Shown: one piece after another, positions 25,767 to 36,608 of the stretch
Layout: every line of letters starts with the position of its first letter
Numbering within the stretch: the first letter of the stretch is position 1
Assembly (NCBI GenBank): GCA_031553775.1
Contig: JAVBLA010000047.1
Coordinates: 62,001 to 126,000 of the forward strand
Direction of reading: 5' to 3'
DNA from: JAISFI01 sp031553775
GTDB taxonomy: Bacteria; Bacteroidota; Bacteroidia; Bacteroidales; Azobacteroidaceae
DNA: 64,000 nucleotides
Notes under the pieces: model-generated
What the model saw: the letters and a program-made list of their open reading frames with translations, nothing else
Databases searched by the model: none
What the model was told of the DNA's origin: nothing
Translations under genes and position numbers: made by a program

Positions 25767-27479
25767 TTACCAGCCGGCGTTTTGAACGATGGTACCTTCC
25801 GAAGCATACACTTCCTGTTCGGGAAGTGGTCCATAATACATGTAACTCTCGAATTTCCGGCTTTCTACCTGTTGTCCGTATTGATAGGAGAATGTATTGT
25901 TATTTTTGGTGATCTTTACACCTCCTATGGTCTCATTAAGTTGTCCGGCAGGTAATAACCAGCGTCTGACATCGAAGAATCGATGGTTTTCGAAACAAAG
26001 TTCTATTCTTCTTTCGTTTTGAACGAGAGTATTCATTGCTTCTTTACTTCCGGCAACCTCATCCAGATAAGGATCCGTAGCATTGATTCCACTTCTGACC
26101 CTCAATTCAGATAATGCTTTTTTCGCTGTTTTTCCCAATCCTAGCGGATCGCTGTCCGGTCCCCAGGCCATATTGGCGGCTTCGGCATAATTCAGCCACA
26201 GTTCACCTTTTCTGAAAAAAGCGTAATAATGCTTGGCAACGGAAGTTTCCGTTCCCGGGGTTAAATTCACTTTAGGATCCATAAATTTTCTCAGGTAATA
26301 TCCTGTCCGGGTTGCTCTTTCCGTGCCGGAAGACTCGTAATCGGTTCCCCCTGTATATATTTCGGCTTTACTTGTTCCGAAAGTCATATCATTATAAACG
26401 ATAGCAAGTCCGAACCGGTTATCCCGGCCTGCGTATGGAGTCTGTGCATTGTATGTAGGAGATAACTCTGCCGGATATCCGTCTTTCATCGGAAATGCAT
26501 CTACTAATTGCTGTGAAGGATTGGTTCTTCCATTGCCCCAGAGAGATGGTAAGAAATTTTCCGTCTCTGGTTGGTTATTGTCCGGTTGGTAACTTCTCCA
26601 GATGATTTCCGCATGTCCCGGAGTGGTATAAATATCGCCGTTAGTGCTGATGGCTGGCAATGAACCGGCTACAGTGATCGCCGCCATAGATGCTTTGGCA
26701 GCGTTCTCCCACAAGGTTTGTTTTTCCTGGGCAGATTTCTTTGTTGTGTAGGCAGGACTGGCAGCATACAGCAGTAACCTGGATTTGAGGGATAAGGCTG
26801 GCAGGCGGTAAGCCCTTCCGGTTTGATTGACTCCTGTAACGACATCTGTTCCTGCATATTGAACTGCCGGAAGATATACCAAGGCTGTATCGATATCTCT
26901 GTTGATCCTGTCCACACACTCGTCGAAAGAGTTTCTCGGTATGTTTCTGATCTCTTCATCATTCAACGGTTTCAGTACGATCGGATATCCCAACAGATTC
27001 CCTTTACTATCCAATCCGGCAAAACGGCTCAGAAGTTCGAACTGGTACCAGGCCCTGAGGAAGAATGCTTCTCCTTTTACCCGTTTGTGAATATCCTTGT
27101 TTTTCTGATTGTCGTTGGAATACGAGATGCCCGGTTCTTCTTCTATGAATTCATTCAGGTTCCGGATCTGGATATAGCAGTTTTTCCAGCTGTTGATGGG
27201 ATTGTTGGCTGCATTCCACCCTCCGGTGGCCATAGCGATCAACGGAGAAGAAAAATCGTTGGTTACCGCGTTATCGGTAGCACAATCCAGAAAACTGCCG
27301 AGCTCATCCGTGTAAAATGCAGGCAATTGGTGGTACGCTTCATTCAAAACGGCCATCGAGAAATCCCGGTCTTTCCAGAAATCCTGATCGTCGATTGTCA
27401 CATCTGCATCGGGAGCCAGGTCGGAACAGGCATAACATGCAAATAAAATTACGGTTAGATATAAATATATTGTTTTCAT
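25767..27479 (-). CDS. SusD/RagB-family outer-membrane lipoprotein (second pair)
   Basis: Surface glycan-binding lid that docks on the SusC-like transporter encoded just upstream. About 570 residues, the usual length. The lipobox is YACSD near residue 18. SusD hallmarks include the TPR-like helices FLRAWYQFELLSRFAG and the C-terminal NERRIELCFENHRFFDVRRW. It directly follows the SusC gene with essentially no gap. I used the ATG at 27479 (MKTIYLYL) rather than 27485. Confidence 0.93.
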   Translation of the reverse strand: MKTIYLYLTVILFACYACSDLAPDADVTIDDQDFWKDRDFSMAVLNEAYHQLPAFYTDELGSFLDCATDNAVTNDFSSPLIAMATGGWNAANNPINSWKNCYIQIRNLNEFIEEEPGISYSNDNQKNKDIHKRVKGEAFFLRAWYQFELLSRFAGLDSKGNLLGYPIVLKPLNDEEIRNIPRNSFDECVDRINRDIDTALVYLPAVQYAGTDVVTGVNQTGRAYRLPALSLKSRLLLYAASPAYTTKKSAQEKQTLWENAAKASMAAITVAGSLPAISTNGDIYTTPGHAEIIWRSYQPDNNQPETENFLPSLWGNGRTNPSQQLVDAFPMKDGYPAELSPTYNAQTPYAGRDNRFGLAIVYNDMTFGTSKAEIYTGGTDYESSGTERATRTGYYLRKFMDPKVNLTPGTETSVAKHYYAFFRKGELWLNYAEAANMAWGPDSDPLGLGKTAKKALSELRVRSGINATDPYLDEVAGSKEAMNTLVQNERRIELCFENHRFFDVRRWLLPAGQLNETIGGVKITKNNNTFSYQYGQQVESRKFESYMYYGPLPEQEVYASEGTIVQNAGW

Positions 27480-27485
27480 AAGCAT

Positions 27486-30329
27486 TTAAAAAGTAAGATT
27501 AAAACCTGCAGTAAATGTTCTCATGAACGGGTAGGATGTGATCCCGGCATTGATGCATTCAGGATCCAGATCGTCTATCCCGGATATCGTCAGCAGATTG
27601 TTCCCCTTAACGAAGAACCGGAGGCTGCTCAACAGGATCTTTTGTGAAAGATCGCGGGGTAATGTATAGCTGAGTTCAACATCTTTAATTTTAAAGAAAC
27701 TACCATTTTTGAGCCAGAAATCTGATAATTGGTAATTGTTGGCAGAATTAGTGGTGGTCAGCCGGGGATAACTTCCCTGTCCTGTTTCCGGGTTATAGGC
27801 ATTACGGGCATGGACTGAATAAGCGCTTTCCGGCATAGGCCTGTAGTAAGTATTATTCAGATAGATGTCGTAAATGGCAGCTCCGTATCCGGAAATGGAA
27901 AGTCCGAAATTTTTGTAATCTACGAAGAGATTCAACCCGAATTGCAGGCGGGGGAAGGAGTTCCCGATTTCTTTTACGTCGTTCTGATCAATTTTTCCGT
28001 CTCCATTAAGATTTTCATATTTCAAATCACCGATTCCTGTCTCTCCGAAAGATTGGGGAACGGCGGGCATATCTCCGGTGTTTTTGATAATTCCCTGCGA
28101 AACCAGCCCTACGTAAGCATCCACCGCTTTCCCATTCAATTGCCTGTTACCCAGAAGATCTGCCCAGGAAGTTGATTTCACATATTTGGAAAAGGAATAA
28201 TTGGCATTCAGGTTTCCTCTGAATCTCCAGTCGCCGGCATTTTTACTGTATCCGAGCGTCAGGTCTAAACCGTTGTTTTCAATTTCCAGATAATTGATTT
28301 GTTGATTGTAGATTCCCCACACCTGTGTATAAATATCTTCCGTTAAAAAAGGAATATTGGTCCGGTTGATATGAAAATAATCCAGATGGAGGGAAAAATC
28401 GTTGAATAAAACAGTTTCAATACCTACATTCAATTCTGCTGATTTTTCCCAGTCGATAGACGGATTGGCATAAGTGGAAATAGTAGCCGTGCGTGCACTT
28501 GCCGTGGCTTCTGCTCCGAAATATGTGTAGTATTTACTATTGGCTATGTAATTCCACCGGGTCTGGTATGCGAAGTAATTCAATGCATCATCACTTCCGG
28601 AGATTCCGTAACTGGCTTTCAGTTTAAGGTAATCGACCCAGGAGGTTCCGGACATAAAATCTTCTTTAGACAGTACCCATCCGACACCGGCAGCAGGAAA
28701 GAAACCATAACTACTATCGGTTAATTTGGAACTACCTAATAAACCGAGGTTTACTTCTGCAATCCATTTATCCTTCCAGGAATAGTTCATCAACAGCGTA
28801 TTGGACTGAGATTTATTCTTAATAGTAGCATACATAATTTCGGTTTGATCGCCGTAAAAGACCAATCCTGCCTCTATCCGGTGGTTATCGAACCGGTTAT
28901 GGTAGTTGATTTGTCCTTGTAAAGAATATTTACGGTAACCGTCTGAGTCCAGATTACTCATATCCGAATTCTTTTTACCGACTGTTATCAATGTTCTTTC
29001 TACCAGATTGTTATTGTTGTCCCAAACAGGTAAATAAGAATAAAAGTCATCATTTTTACCGATCGATGTATAATTGTAAGAATCGAAAGTAAAACCAGCC
29101 TTTGCTGTTAATCCTTTCAGTATAGAGTTCAAATCGAAATGGAATCCGAAATTCATTTGCCCGATCCTCTGGGTATTTTCACGCAACCCTCCGAGCAACA
29201 TTTCGGCATATAAATTTTGTTGTTGGGAATTGGTACCATATCTTCCGGAGCCGTAAGCAATCGAGTCTGCAAAATTACTTTCCTGCAGAATGACTGTATA
29301 TTCATTCGGACGTTGGGTCGACATTTTGCTAAAGAGTTCGTTGGCTTGCAGGTAGTTTGTATTGTTCTGATCCACAAACCCATATACGTCTAAGAATGCT
29401 TTGACCGCGGAACTGATCGAGTAGTCAAGATTCGAACGAATACTGAACTGGTTCATGGAGTTACTGTTTCCTACTGCCTCCAGACCGCCATTATGCACAT
29501 AACCGGCACCGATAAAATATTGCAGACTCTCGTTTCCGCCTGTAAAATCGGCAGAAACTTTCGTGTAATTTTTAGAGTCGTTCAGTAACAGGTCATAATA
29601 ATCATTGGAAGGATACCGCTTGTTCGGGTTTTTATATCCGTTGATTTCTGTTGCAGAATATAAATCAGATAATCCGGAGTTTCTTCTTGCCAGATTGTAA
29701 GAAGTTGCATATTCCTCAGAATTCATGAATTCCGGTAATGAGTTTGGCATGGACAGTCCCGATTCAACACTGATCCGGCGTGTATTTTTATTTTTAACAC
29801 CCCGCTTGGTTGTGATCATGATCACCCCATTGGCCGCTTTCCCATTATAAAAAGATTTAGCCACAGCATCTTTCAGTACAGTAACCGACTCGATATCTTC
29901 TGCTTGCAGATAGCTGATGGAGCGTTCCACACCATCAATAATGATCAGGGGGGCAGCGTTCCCGATATCTTGTGTATTTAATCCGCGGATACTGATATTG
30001 TAGGCAGATTCCCTGTGTGCTCCCGGGGTTTCGGATATGTAAAGTCCGGCAGCTTGCCCTTTCAGGGCGCTGGTGGCATTCAAATCGATTTTTCTATTCA
30101 GGTCTTTTCCCTGTATAACAGATGCGGAACCGACCATATAGTTGGAATAAACACTTCTGTAGGGAAGTTCGATTTTATCTTTTTTCGAGAGTCCGATAGA
30201 ATCTTTCATCAGCTCATTATTGATTTTAGCTTCCGTTATCGGGCCTGCAGAAGAATTCTGCGCTTTGCCTGCAGGGATATGAAACAGCAGTGTGAAAGCT
30301 AAAATAACATGGATATATAATGTTTTCAT
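27486..30329 (-). CDS. SusC/RagA-family TonB-dependent transporter lacking the N-terminal carboxypeptidase-like domain
   Basis: A 947-residue outer-membrane glycan importer. After the signal (cleaved near AGKAQ, residue 24) there are about 45 residues of unassigned sequence, then the plug region (LNATSALKGQAAGLYIS, DGVERSISYLQAEDIESVTVLKDA, NGVIMITTKRG) and the 22-strand barrel ending in TAGFNLTF. The customary CarboxypepD_reg-like domain (VxGxVxDxxGxPLxGVxV) and a clear TonB box (DEVVVVGYG) are absent, unlike the other two SusCs here. The plug also has KSFYNGKAANGV where most read AAIYGSRGANGV. It is paired with the SusD gene just downstream and presumably takes up a second, related ligand. 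Confidence 0.9.
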   Translation of the reverse strand: MKTLYIHVILAFTLLFHIPAGKAQNSSAGPITEAKINNELMKDSIGLSKKDKIELPYRSVYSNYMVGSASVIQGKDLNRKIDLNATSALKGQAAGLYISETPGAHRESAYNISIRGLNTQDIGNAAPLIIIDGVERSISYLQAEDIESVTVLKDAVAKSFYNGKAANGVIMITTKRGVKNKNTRRISVESGLSMPNSLPEFMNSEEYATSYNLARRNSGLSDLYSATEINGYKNPNKRYPSNDYYDLLLNDSKNYTKVSADFTGGNESLQYFIGAGYVHNGGLEAVGNSNSMNQFSIRSNLDYSISSAVKAFLDVYGFVDQNNTNYLQANELFSKMSTQRPNEYTVILQESNFADSIAYGSGRYGTNSQQQNLYAEMLLGGLRENTQRIGQMNFGFHFDLNSILKGLTAKAGFTFDSYNYTSIGKNDDFYSYLPVWDNNNNLVERTLITVGKKNSDMSNLDSDGYRKYSLQGQINYHNRFDNHRIEAGLVFYGDQTEIMYATIKNKSQSNTLLMNYSWKDKWIAEVNLGLLGSSKLTDSSYGFFPAAGVGWVLSKEDFMSGTSWVDYLKLKASYGISGSDDALNYFAYQTRWNYIANSKYYTYFGAEATASARTATISTYANPSIDWEKSAELNVGIETVLFNDFSLHLDYFHINRTNIPFLTEDIYTQVWGIYNQQINYLEIENNGLDLTLGYSKNAGDWRFRGNLNANYSFSKYVKSTSWADLLGNRQLNGKAVDAYVGLVSQGIIKNTGDMPAVPQSFGETGIGDLKYENLNGDGKIDQNDVKEIGNSFPRLQFGLNLFVDYKNFGLSISGYGAAIYDIYLNNTYYRPMPESAYSVHARNAYNPETGQGSYPRLTTTNSANNYQLSDFWLKNGSFFKIKDVELSYTLPRDLSQKILLSSLRFFVKGNNLLTISGIDDLDPECINAGITSYPFMRTFTAGFNLTF

Positions 30330-30360
30330 ATGTATATATTATATTTTAGGTAAAAAGGAC

Positions 30361-32160
30361 TTACCATCCGGGATTTTGAGTAAATACGGATAACATCTCC
30401 ATTTGTGTTTTCGGTACAGGATACCAATAATGCTTATCCTCGAAAACTCTTTGCATGCTGTTCGCAACAGGAACGTATGAGAATGAATATTGATCTTCAC
30501 CAATCCGGGTGATCGCAGCTTTCCGGATCACTTTCAGTACATCTTTGGCAATTCTCCCGCGACGGATATCATGCCAGCGATGGTTTTCAAAACAAAGTTC
30601 TACCGTCCGTTCGTTGTAAATCCTTTCCATGAATTTTTCGCTGGAAGTTGTAAATTCCGAACGTACCGGAACGGCGCCTACTCTTTCGCGGATGATATTA
30701 ATGGCATCCAGAGCGGACATGTCGGTATTGGGAACTTTTGTTGTCGGTCCGTATAATTCATTAGCTGCCTCTGCAAAATCAAGATACAATTGAGCCACCC
30801 GGATGTGAATGGATTGCATGTAATAGTTGTAATCATTTTCCCATTTGTTGCAGGATTCCGGTACCCATTTCCTTATTGCGTACGGACTTCTGGGATAATA
30901 TTGCGGCAATGCCTGGTAATCGACGGATATTTTATTATCGTAGGTATTGCTTTCCCAGAATTCCAGTTTTTTGTGACTGGTAGGGGTTTCCCAATTCCAT
31001 TCCAATCCATTATATAAAATGCTGTAATAGAATCGGGGATCCCTGTTTGAATATGGATCCTGGTCGTTGTATTCAGGGTCGCTTCCGATTGGTAATCCGT
31101 TTTTGGTTTCGAAAAGATCCACCATGTTTTGGGTGGGGGATGCTAAATGCACATTCCCTGATTCCCTGGAGTTCAGGTTAAAATTGGCATTCCAGGATGC
31201 AACAGAGGGTACGCCACGAATATTGGGGTTGGAATTTGAATTGGTCACCTTATAAAAAATTGCTTCGTTGCTGGCCAGATGTTCTTTGCTGTAGAATATC
31301 TTCGAATAATCGTCTACCGTTTTTCCCGGCATTAATTGGTTCGTACCGGTAGATTTGATATGCTGGATAGCATCCCAGGAGGCTTTAACTGCCCGTTCAC
31401 AATAGGTTTTATTGTATTTCAGGTTGCTATTCATATTAGGACTGGCGGCGTATAACAGGGCCATTCCTTTCAATGCCAATGCTGCCGATTTTGTAACCCG
31501 GCCTTTTTCTGTGCTGGGCCAATTGTCGGGAAGTAAGGCATACGCACGGTCCAGATCTTCCACTAACCAGTCGGTAGATTCCTGATAACTTAACCGGGGA
31601 AGGTCCAGATTATCATCGGAAAGAAAAGCTTTGTCAAATTTGAAGAAACCTCCGAATCGACGGATCAACTGGAAATAATTCCATGCCCGGTAGAAATAAG
31701 CTTGTCCCAGAAGTTCTTCTTTTTGACGGGGAGTAGCATCTTCTATCTGGTCTATATTTTCAATGCAAAGATTAACTGTTCTCAGGTTTTTGAACGACAG
31801 GTAAGCGATGGGCATATACCGGAGTTCGATAGACGTAACAGCCTGAGCACTCAATATATCCCAGGAAATTTCTAGAGATCCGCTGCCCATATAGTTTCCG
31901 TTGTTTACACTCATGGCCGGATCTCCCGTAGCTGTGGTGATTCCTTCATCTCCCAATGCAAATATATATCCGTTGGTTGCGGGAAGAAAGAAATCCTGGT
32001 CATATACATATACTTTGTCCAAAGCTCCCCTGAAAGAGTAATATTTGGAATAAACCTCAGTATCTGTTACTCCCATTTCCGGAGATTTATCCAGATAATC
32101 TTCACAGGAAATGAAGATAAGGAGAGAAAACAGGATGATGGATATTATTGTATTTTTCAT
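30361..32160 (-). CDS. SusD/RagB-family outer-membrane lipoprotein (first pair)
   Basis: Surface ligand-binding lipoprotein partner of the SusC encoded just upstream. About 599 residues with the lipobox FISCE near residue 19. The TPR-like and RagB signatures are present: AYFYRAWNYFQLIRRFGG, ALKGMALLYAASPN and NERTVELCFENHRWHDIRRGRI. The ATG at 32160 (MKNTIISI) is preferred over 32169. It is encoded 40 bp after the SusC gene and 31 bp before the second SusC. Confidence 0.94.
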   Translation of the reverse strand: MKNTIISIILFSLLIFISCEDYLDKSPEMGVTDTEVYSKYYSFRGALDKVYVYDQDFFLPATNGYIFALGDEGITTATGDPAMSVNNGNYMGSGSLEISWDILSAQAVTSIELRYMPIAYLSFKNLRTVNLCIENIDQIEDATPRQKEELLGQAYFYRAWNYFQLIRRFGGFFKFDKAFLSDDNLDLPRLSYQESTDWLVEDLDRAYALLPDNWPSTEKGRVTKSAALALKGMALLYAASPNMNSNLKYNKTYCERAVKASWDAIQHIKSTGTNQLMPGKTVDDYSKIFYSKEHLASNEAIFYKVTNSNSNPNIRGVPSVASWNANFNLNSRESGNVHLASPTQNMVDLFETKNGLPIGSDPEYNDQDPYSNRDPRFYYSILYNGLEWNWETPTSHKKLEFWESNTYDNKISVDYQALPQYYPRSPYAIRKWVPESCNKWENDYNYYMQSIHIRVAQLYLDFAEAANELYGPTTKVPNTDMSALDAINIIRERVGAVPVRSEFTTSSEKFMERIYNERTVELCFENHRWHDIRRGRIAKDVLKVIRKAAITRIGEDQYSFSYVPVANSMQRVFEDKHYWYPVPKTQMEMLSVFTQNPGW

Positions 32161-32200
32161 ATTCGTCATGATTTATTTAATTTTAATTGGTCGATAGGAA

Positions 32201-35200
32201 TTAAAACTTTAATCGTACTCCCACATTATATCTTTTTACCAGAGGATAGACACTTTCATTGGCCGATTCTGGATCGACGCGATCATCGAAATCACTGATA
32301 GTAAAAAGATTGTTTCCATTCACATATATCTGGCAACCGGATAATCCTACTTTTTTAAGGATTTCTTCATTGATGTTATAGCTGACTTCCAGGGATTTTA
32401 ATCTGAAATAAGATGCATCACTGACTCCATGTGTAGAATTCTCCCGATTGTGTTTGGCTATTTTGAGAAATGCTCTGGGCCTTGTAGCCGTTTCTGCTGT
32501 TTCCGGAGTCCAACGGTTGGCACTTTCAGGCCAGGTCATTACATACAAGGTTGGAAAATCCCATAATAGGTTGGAAGTGAGCCGTTTTTCTACATCAAAT
32601 ACGCCATAAAAATTAGCACGCACATCAAACCTTTTGTAATTGAAACCCAGGTTGAAGGAATAAGTATAAAGTGGAATGGCATTAAGCTTCAGAGGAACTT
32701 TGTCCTTGTCGTCAACTATTCCATCTCCATTATAATCTATAAAAAGCAGATCGCCCGGTTGTCTGGATGTATTTTCCCAGGTGGAAGCGGGGTAGTTATA
32801 AACGTCGTCCCAAGATCCGTAAAATCCATCTTGCAAAAGCCTGCTATCGTAAGAGATTGGTTTACCTGCTTTTTTCTGATAGTCTAATGTGTTAACAGGG
32901 TCATCGCGGTTGATTACCCGGTTGTCCTGGAAAGAAAAACCGGCTTTTAAGAAGTAGCCAAAATCTTTGTTTACATACTCTCTCCATTCAGCCTCAATTT
33001 CATAACCATGACTTTTGGTTTCTCCAATGTTTGCATCCGGCGGATCCTGTCCGAAAAAGGCCAAGGCATTCCGGGTCATCAAAATTCCGGTCCTGTGATC
33101 TTTGAAAAAATCCACAATAAGGTTGAATTTGCTAATCACTCCGATTTCAACTCCGAAGTTTTGTTTGATAGATGTTTCCCAGGTAGCATTTTTATTGGCT
33201 GCTTGCCCTTCGTAATAAAGAGGACCATATTCATATCCTATATTATCTCCGAATACGACATATCTTCCTGTGCTGTAGTCTGTTATGTATGTAAAAGGAG
33301 AGGCGCCCCTGTCACTTCCCACTTCACCGTAAGAATATCTTAATTTTAGTTTGGAAATAGGATCAAGCCATTTCTGGTTTTTGAAAAATGATTCTTCCGA
33401 GATCATCCAGCCCAAAGCAAATGAAGGGAAGAAACCAAAGCGTTTTCCCGGAGCGAATTTCTCCGATCCCGTATATGCAGCATTGAATTCGGTCAGGTAT
33501 TTATGGGCATATCCGTAGGTGACACGTCCTACCCATGCTTCTTCATAACTTGGGAAAACATTACGGGTATTCAGTTGTCTGCGATTAAATACGGCTAATG
33601 CAGTTACATCGTGGCTCCCGAATGTACGGTAATAATTGGTAGATATTTCATAATACAGATCCCTGATCTGGTTTGAAAGTTTTTCGTCTCCGATCACAGC
33701 CGGCTTTTCTACCCATTCGCTCACCGGATCCGCTTTGGAGAACCATTGTTCGGGTGCATCCGGAGAAGACTGGTAGATTGCCAGGATATCTTTGCTGATC
33801 AGTTGTTGAGTAGCATAAGTAGAGTTATAAGATATTTTTCCCTGTACAGAGAGTCCTTTCGTAATGAAATCCAGTTCCTGCTTCAGGATAATATCCGAAA
33901 ACAGCCGGGTGGTCTTTTCTGAGGCGCTTCCCTGGTAGTTCAGGTTGTAGACCGGATTCCACCACCTTCCGATAGGGGTGGTTCCTAAAACGCCGTTTTC
34001 ATACCTTACAGGGAATACATAATTTGGTGTCAGGTACAGGAGCTGGTAAAAATCGCTTGTTGTAGAACTGGTAAACGGGTCGCCTCCCATATAGGACATC
34101 GGACGGTTGCGTATAGCTACATCACCTGCCAGATTTACACTCAATTTTGTTTTTGAAGTGATGTCCAGGTCAATGTTGCTGCGATAATTATACCGGTCGT
34201 ATTTGAAGGTAGGATCATATTCAGGCTGTTTTTCGGTCTTGAATATATCTCCATCCTGCATATATCCTAATGAAGTGAAGTATTTTAAATTTTTGTTTCC
34301 GCCAGAAATATTTATATTGTATTGCTGGCTGGTGGCAAAATCTCTGTACACTTCGTCTTTCCAGTTAATTTCCGGATGATAATACGGGTCGCTGTGTGTA
34401 CGCCAGTAATTGATATTGTTCTCGCTGTAAATAGCATCCCAGGCCCCTTCGTTACGATTAGCTTCGTTGTAGAGTTGCCGGGAGCTTACCTGATCTGCCA
34501 CTTCAAACGAATAAGTCGGTTGTTTAAATCCTACATTGGCGCTGAAAGAGATTTGAGGTTTTCCTTCCTGTCCTCTTTTGGTAGTGATCAGGATAACCCC
34601 ATTGGCACCTTTGACTCCAAATACCGCAGTTGCAGAAGCGTCTTTCAATACGGAAATAGATTCTATTTCATTCGGATCTACATCATTCATACTCCTTTCA
34701 ATACCGTCTACCAACACCAGGGGATCAGTATTTCCCCAGGTAGACCGTCCCCGGATATAGATCTTTGCCTGATCTTTTCCAGGTTCTCCGTTGCTGTTTA
34801 TTGCAGTTACGCCCGGCAAGATACCGGTTAATGCACTACTGATATTGGTAGAGCCTCCGGCTTTCAATAAATCAGCACCTCTGGCTTGGGTGATAGAGCC
34901 TACGGCCGATGCTTTTTTCTGTACGCCATATCCTACCACAACTACTTCTTCAAGTAGTTCGGAATCTTCCATTAACCTCACATTTAACGGTTCTCCTTTC
35001 TTTACAGGAAATTCGGCTTTCACGAATCCGATCATAGAAAAGACCAGATGATCTTTCTCTGAATTAACCTGTATGGAAAAGTCACCGTTTGTGTCGGTTA
35101 CAGTTCCAATCTGTGTTCCTTTTACAACAACAGTAACTCCTGTCATCTCTATTCCGTCTTCAGCAGAAGTTACATTCCCTTTTACGGTAAATGCATTTTG

Positions 35201-35266
35201 AGCAGATGCGGAATACGAAAACAAAAATAACAACAAGAGCACGATAATGGAATTTTTGTGTTTCAT
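32201..35266 (-). CDS. SusC/RagA-family TonB-dependent glycan transporter (first pair)
   Basis: A 1021-residue outer-membrane importer with the complete SusC layout: signal peptide to about residue 23 (SYSASAQ); CarboxypepD_reg-like domain (FTVKGNVTSAEDGIEMTGVTVVVKG); TonB-box-like segment EEVVVVGYG near residue 107; plug with DGIERSMNDVDPNEIESISVLKDASATAVFGVKGANGV; and a long barrel ending VKRYNVGVRLKF. It is energised by TonB. It follows the MFS gene by 76 bp and precedes its SusD by 40 bp, in the same direction, so it is probably part of the long leftward message. Confidence 0.95.
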   Translation of the reverse strand: MKHKNSIIVLLLLFLFSYSASAQNAFTVKGNVTSAEDGIEMTGVTVVVKGTQIGTVTDTNGDFSIQVNSEKDHLVFSMIGFVKAEFPVKKGEPLNVRLMEDSELLEEVVVVGYGVQKKASAVGSITQARGADLLKAGGSTNISSALTGILPGVTAINSNGEPGKDQAKIYIRGRSTWGNTDPLVLVDGIERSMNDVDPNEIESISVLKDASATAVFGVKGANGVILITTKRGQEGKPQISFSANVGFKQPTYSFEVADQVSSRQLYNEANRNEGAWDAIYSENNINYWRTHSDPYYHPEINWKDEVYRDFATSQQYNINISGGNKNLKYFTSLGYMQDGDIFKTEKQPEYDPTFKYDRYNYRSNIDLDITSKTKLSVNLAGDVAIRNRPMSYMGGDPFTSSTTSDFYQLLYLTPNYVFPVRYENGVLGTTPIGRWWNPVYNLNYQGSASEKTTRLFSDIILKQELDFITKGLSVQGKISYNSTYATQQLISKDILAIYQSSPDAPEQWFSKADPVSEWVEKPAVIGDEKLSNQIRDLYYEISTNYYRTFGSHDVTALAVFNRRQLNTRNVFPSYEEAWVGRVTYGYAHKYLTEFNAAYTGSEKFAPGKRFGFFPSFALGWMISEESFFKNQKWLDPISKLKLRYSYGEVGSDRGASPFTYITDYSTGRYVVFGDNIGYEYGPLYYEGQAANKNATWETSIKQNFGVEIGVISKFNLIVDFFKDHRTGILMTRNALAFFGQDPPDANIGETKSHGYEIEAEWREYVNKDFGYFLKAGFSFQDNRVINRDDPVNTLDYQKKAGKPISYDSRLLQDGFYGSWDDVYNYPASTWENTSRQPGDLLFIDYNGDGIVDDKDKVPLKLNAIPLYTYSFNLGFNYKRFDVRANFYGVFDVEKRLTSNLLWDFPTLYVMTWPESANRWTPETAETATRPRAFLKIAKHNRENSTHGVSDASYFRLKSLEVSYNINEEILKKVGLSGCQIYVNGNNLFTISDFDDRVDPESANESVYPLVKRYNVGVRLKF

Positions 35267-35342
35267 GATTTAATAAATTAACAATTGAAGTTTATTGGTT
35301 TTATGTGATGAAGAAAAGTTTCTAACAATTTTATTGGTAATT

Positions 35343-36596
35343 CTATTTTTTTTCTCCTTCTTCCGTCATGTTTGCCGTTTTGGGTTTCAATACGGTTAAT
35401 TGCAAAATGATAGCGATAATTACCACTGTGGTCAATAAGGCAAAATCCCGTCCCAGATTACCGGCATCGATTGATTTTCCCAGAAAATTGGTGATGAAAG
35501 CGCCTGCTGATATACCCGCCAGATTCAGCAGCCCATAACCGGTAGCCCGGTACCGTGGAGAAACGAATTGGCAAAGTATCGGCATGTTATTGACATCGAA
35601 TATACCAAAACCTAATCCGAAACAGATGGCACCGGCAAAAATCGGCAATGCCGTTTGTCCGAAGCCTAAAAAGAAAAGTGCAGGGACCGTCAGGGCCAAA
35701 CCGATCACTCCGGTATAGATGCGTCCTTTCAGATTTTTCTGTACCCATTTGTCGGATAATGCTCCGCCAATCAATACTCCTACCAATGAGGCGATGGCTA
35801 ATAGTATCGTGGATTTAGGCCCGGCCTCATCCATTGGTAAATGAAGTGTATTGGAAAACAGAGTCGGTAACCAGCTTTTGGTAGCCCAACCCGGAAGACT
35901 CGGAGCAGAAAAGTAAAACAATATTACCCAGAAGGAAATATTACCCAGAAGCATGCCTAAACCTTTAACGGCATTGGAAAACTCCATTTTTACCGTCATC
36001 TTTTGTGTAGTATCTATGGTATATCCTTTCTTTTCACGCAGGAAAAATAATAGTACCAGACTGTAAGCCATACCGATCAATCCGAAGGTATGGAAAGTAG
36101 TCTGCCAGGAGGAAACCGCCGCAATGGTAGCTCCGAAACCGCCGAGCGCCTGCCCTAAGTAGATTCCCGTGGTATGAATCCCAATGGCGAAAGAACGTGT
36201 TTTGCTTTGGTGATAATCGGCGATCAACGCCAGTCCGGCGGGGATGTAAAAAGCTTCACTGATACCCATAATGGCTCGTAAAACATATAGCTGGTTGAAG
36301 TTTTGAGCATATCCCATCAGGAGAGTTACCCCGGACCAAATGAACAGGCTTCCAACAATCAGCCATTTACGATTCAAACGGTCGGCAATGATTCCGGATA
36401 TGGGACTCATTAGTGCATAAATCCACAGGAAAATAGCCATCAAGCGGCCAAAATTGGTTGCGGAATTTAATTCTTCGATACTTATTTTCATGTAGGGTTG
36501 CATGGTTGAAAGCATCTGTCGATCCAGATAATTCAACAAAGCTACAAACCATAACAGGAAGACGATTAACCACGGATAAAACTTTTTGTTCTGCAT
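35343..36596 (-). CDS. MFS transporter, anion/sugar type
   Basis: A 417-residue major facilitator of the inner membrane, with about 12 hydrophobic helices and the motif GIIADRLNRKW between helices 2 and 3. The start FLLWFVALLNYLDRQMLSTMQP resembles the anion:cation symporter group, which includes hexuronate and sialic-acid carriers. The exact solute is not decided. Context offers L-fucose, sialic acid or another monosaccharide released by the leftward enzymes. The MFS and Asp-box genes are only 12 bp apart, so they are cotranscribed. Confidence 0.85.
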   Translation of the reverse strand: MQNKKFYPWLIVFLLWFVALLNYLDRQMLSTMQPYMKISIEELNSATNFGRLMAIFLWIYALMSPISGIIADRLNRKWLIVGSLFIWSGVTLLMGYAQNFNQLYVLRAIMGISEAFYIPAGLALIADYHQSKTRSFAIGIHTTGIYLGQALGGFGATIAAVSSWQTTFHTFGLIGMAYSLVLLFFLREKKGYTIDTTQKMTVKMEFSNAVKGLGMLLGNISFWVILFYFSAPSLPGWATKSWLPTLFSNTLHLPMDEAGPKSTILLAIASLVGVLIGGALSDKWVQKNLKGRIYTGVIGLALTVPALFFLGFGQTALPIFAGAICFGLGFGIFDVNNMPILCQFVSPRYRATGYGLLNLAGISAGAFITNFLGKSIDAGNLGRDFALLTTVVIIAIILQLTVLKPKTANMTEEGEKK

Positions 36597-36608
36597 TGTG
36601 TTCTGTTT

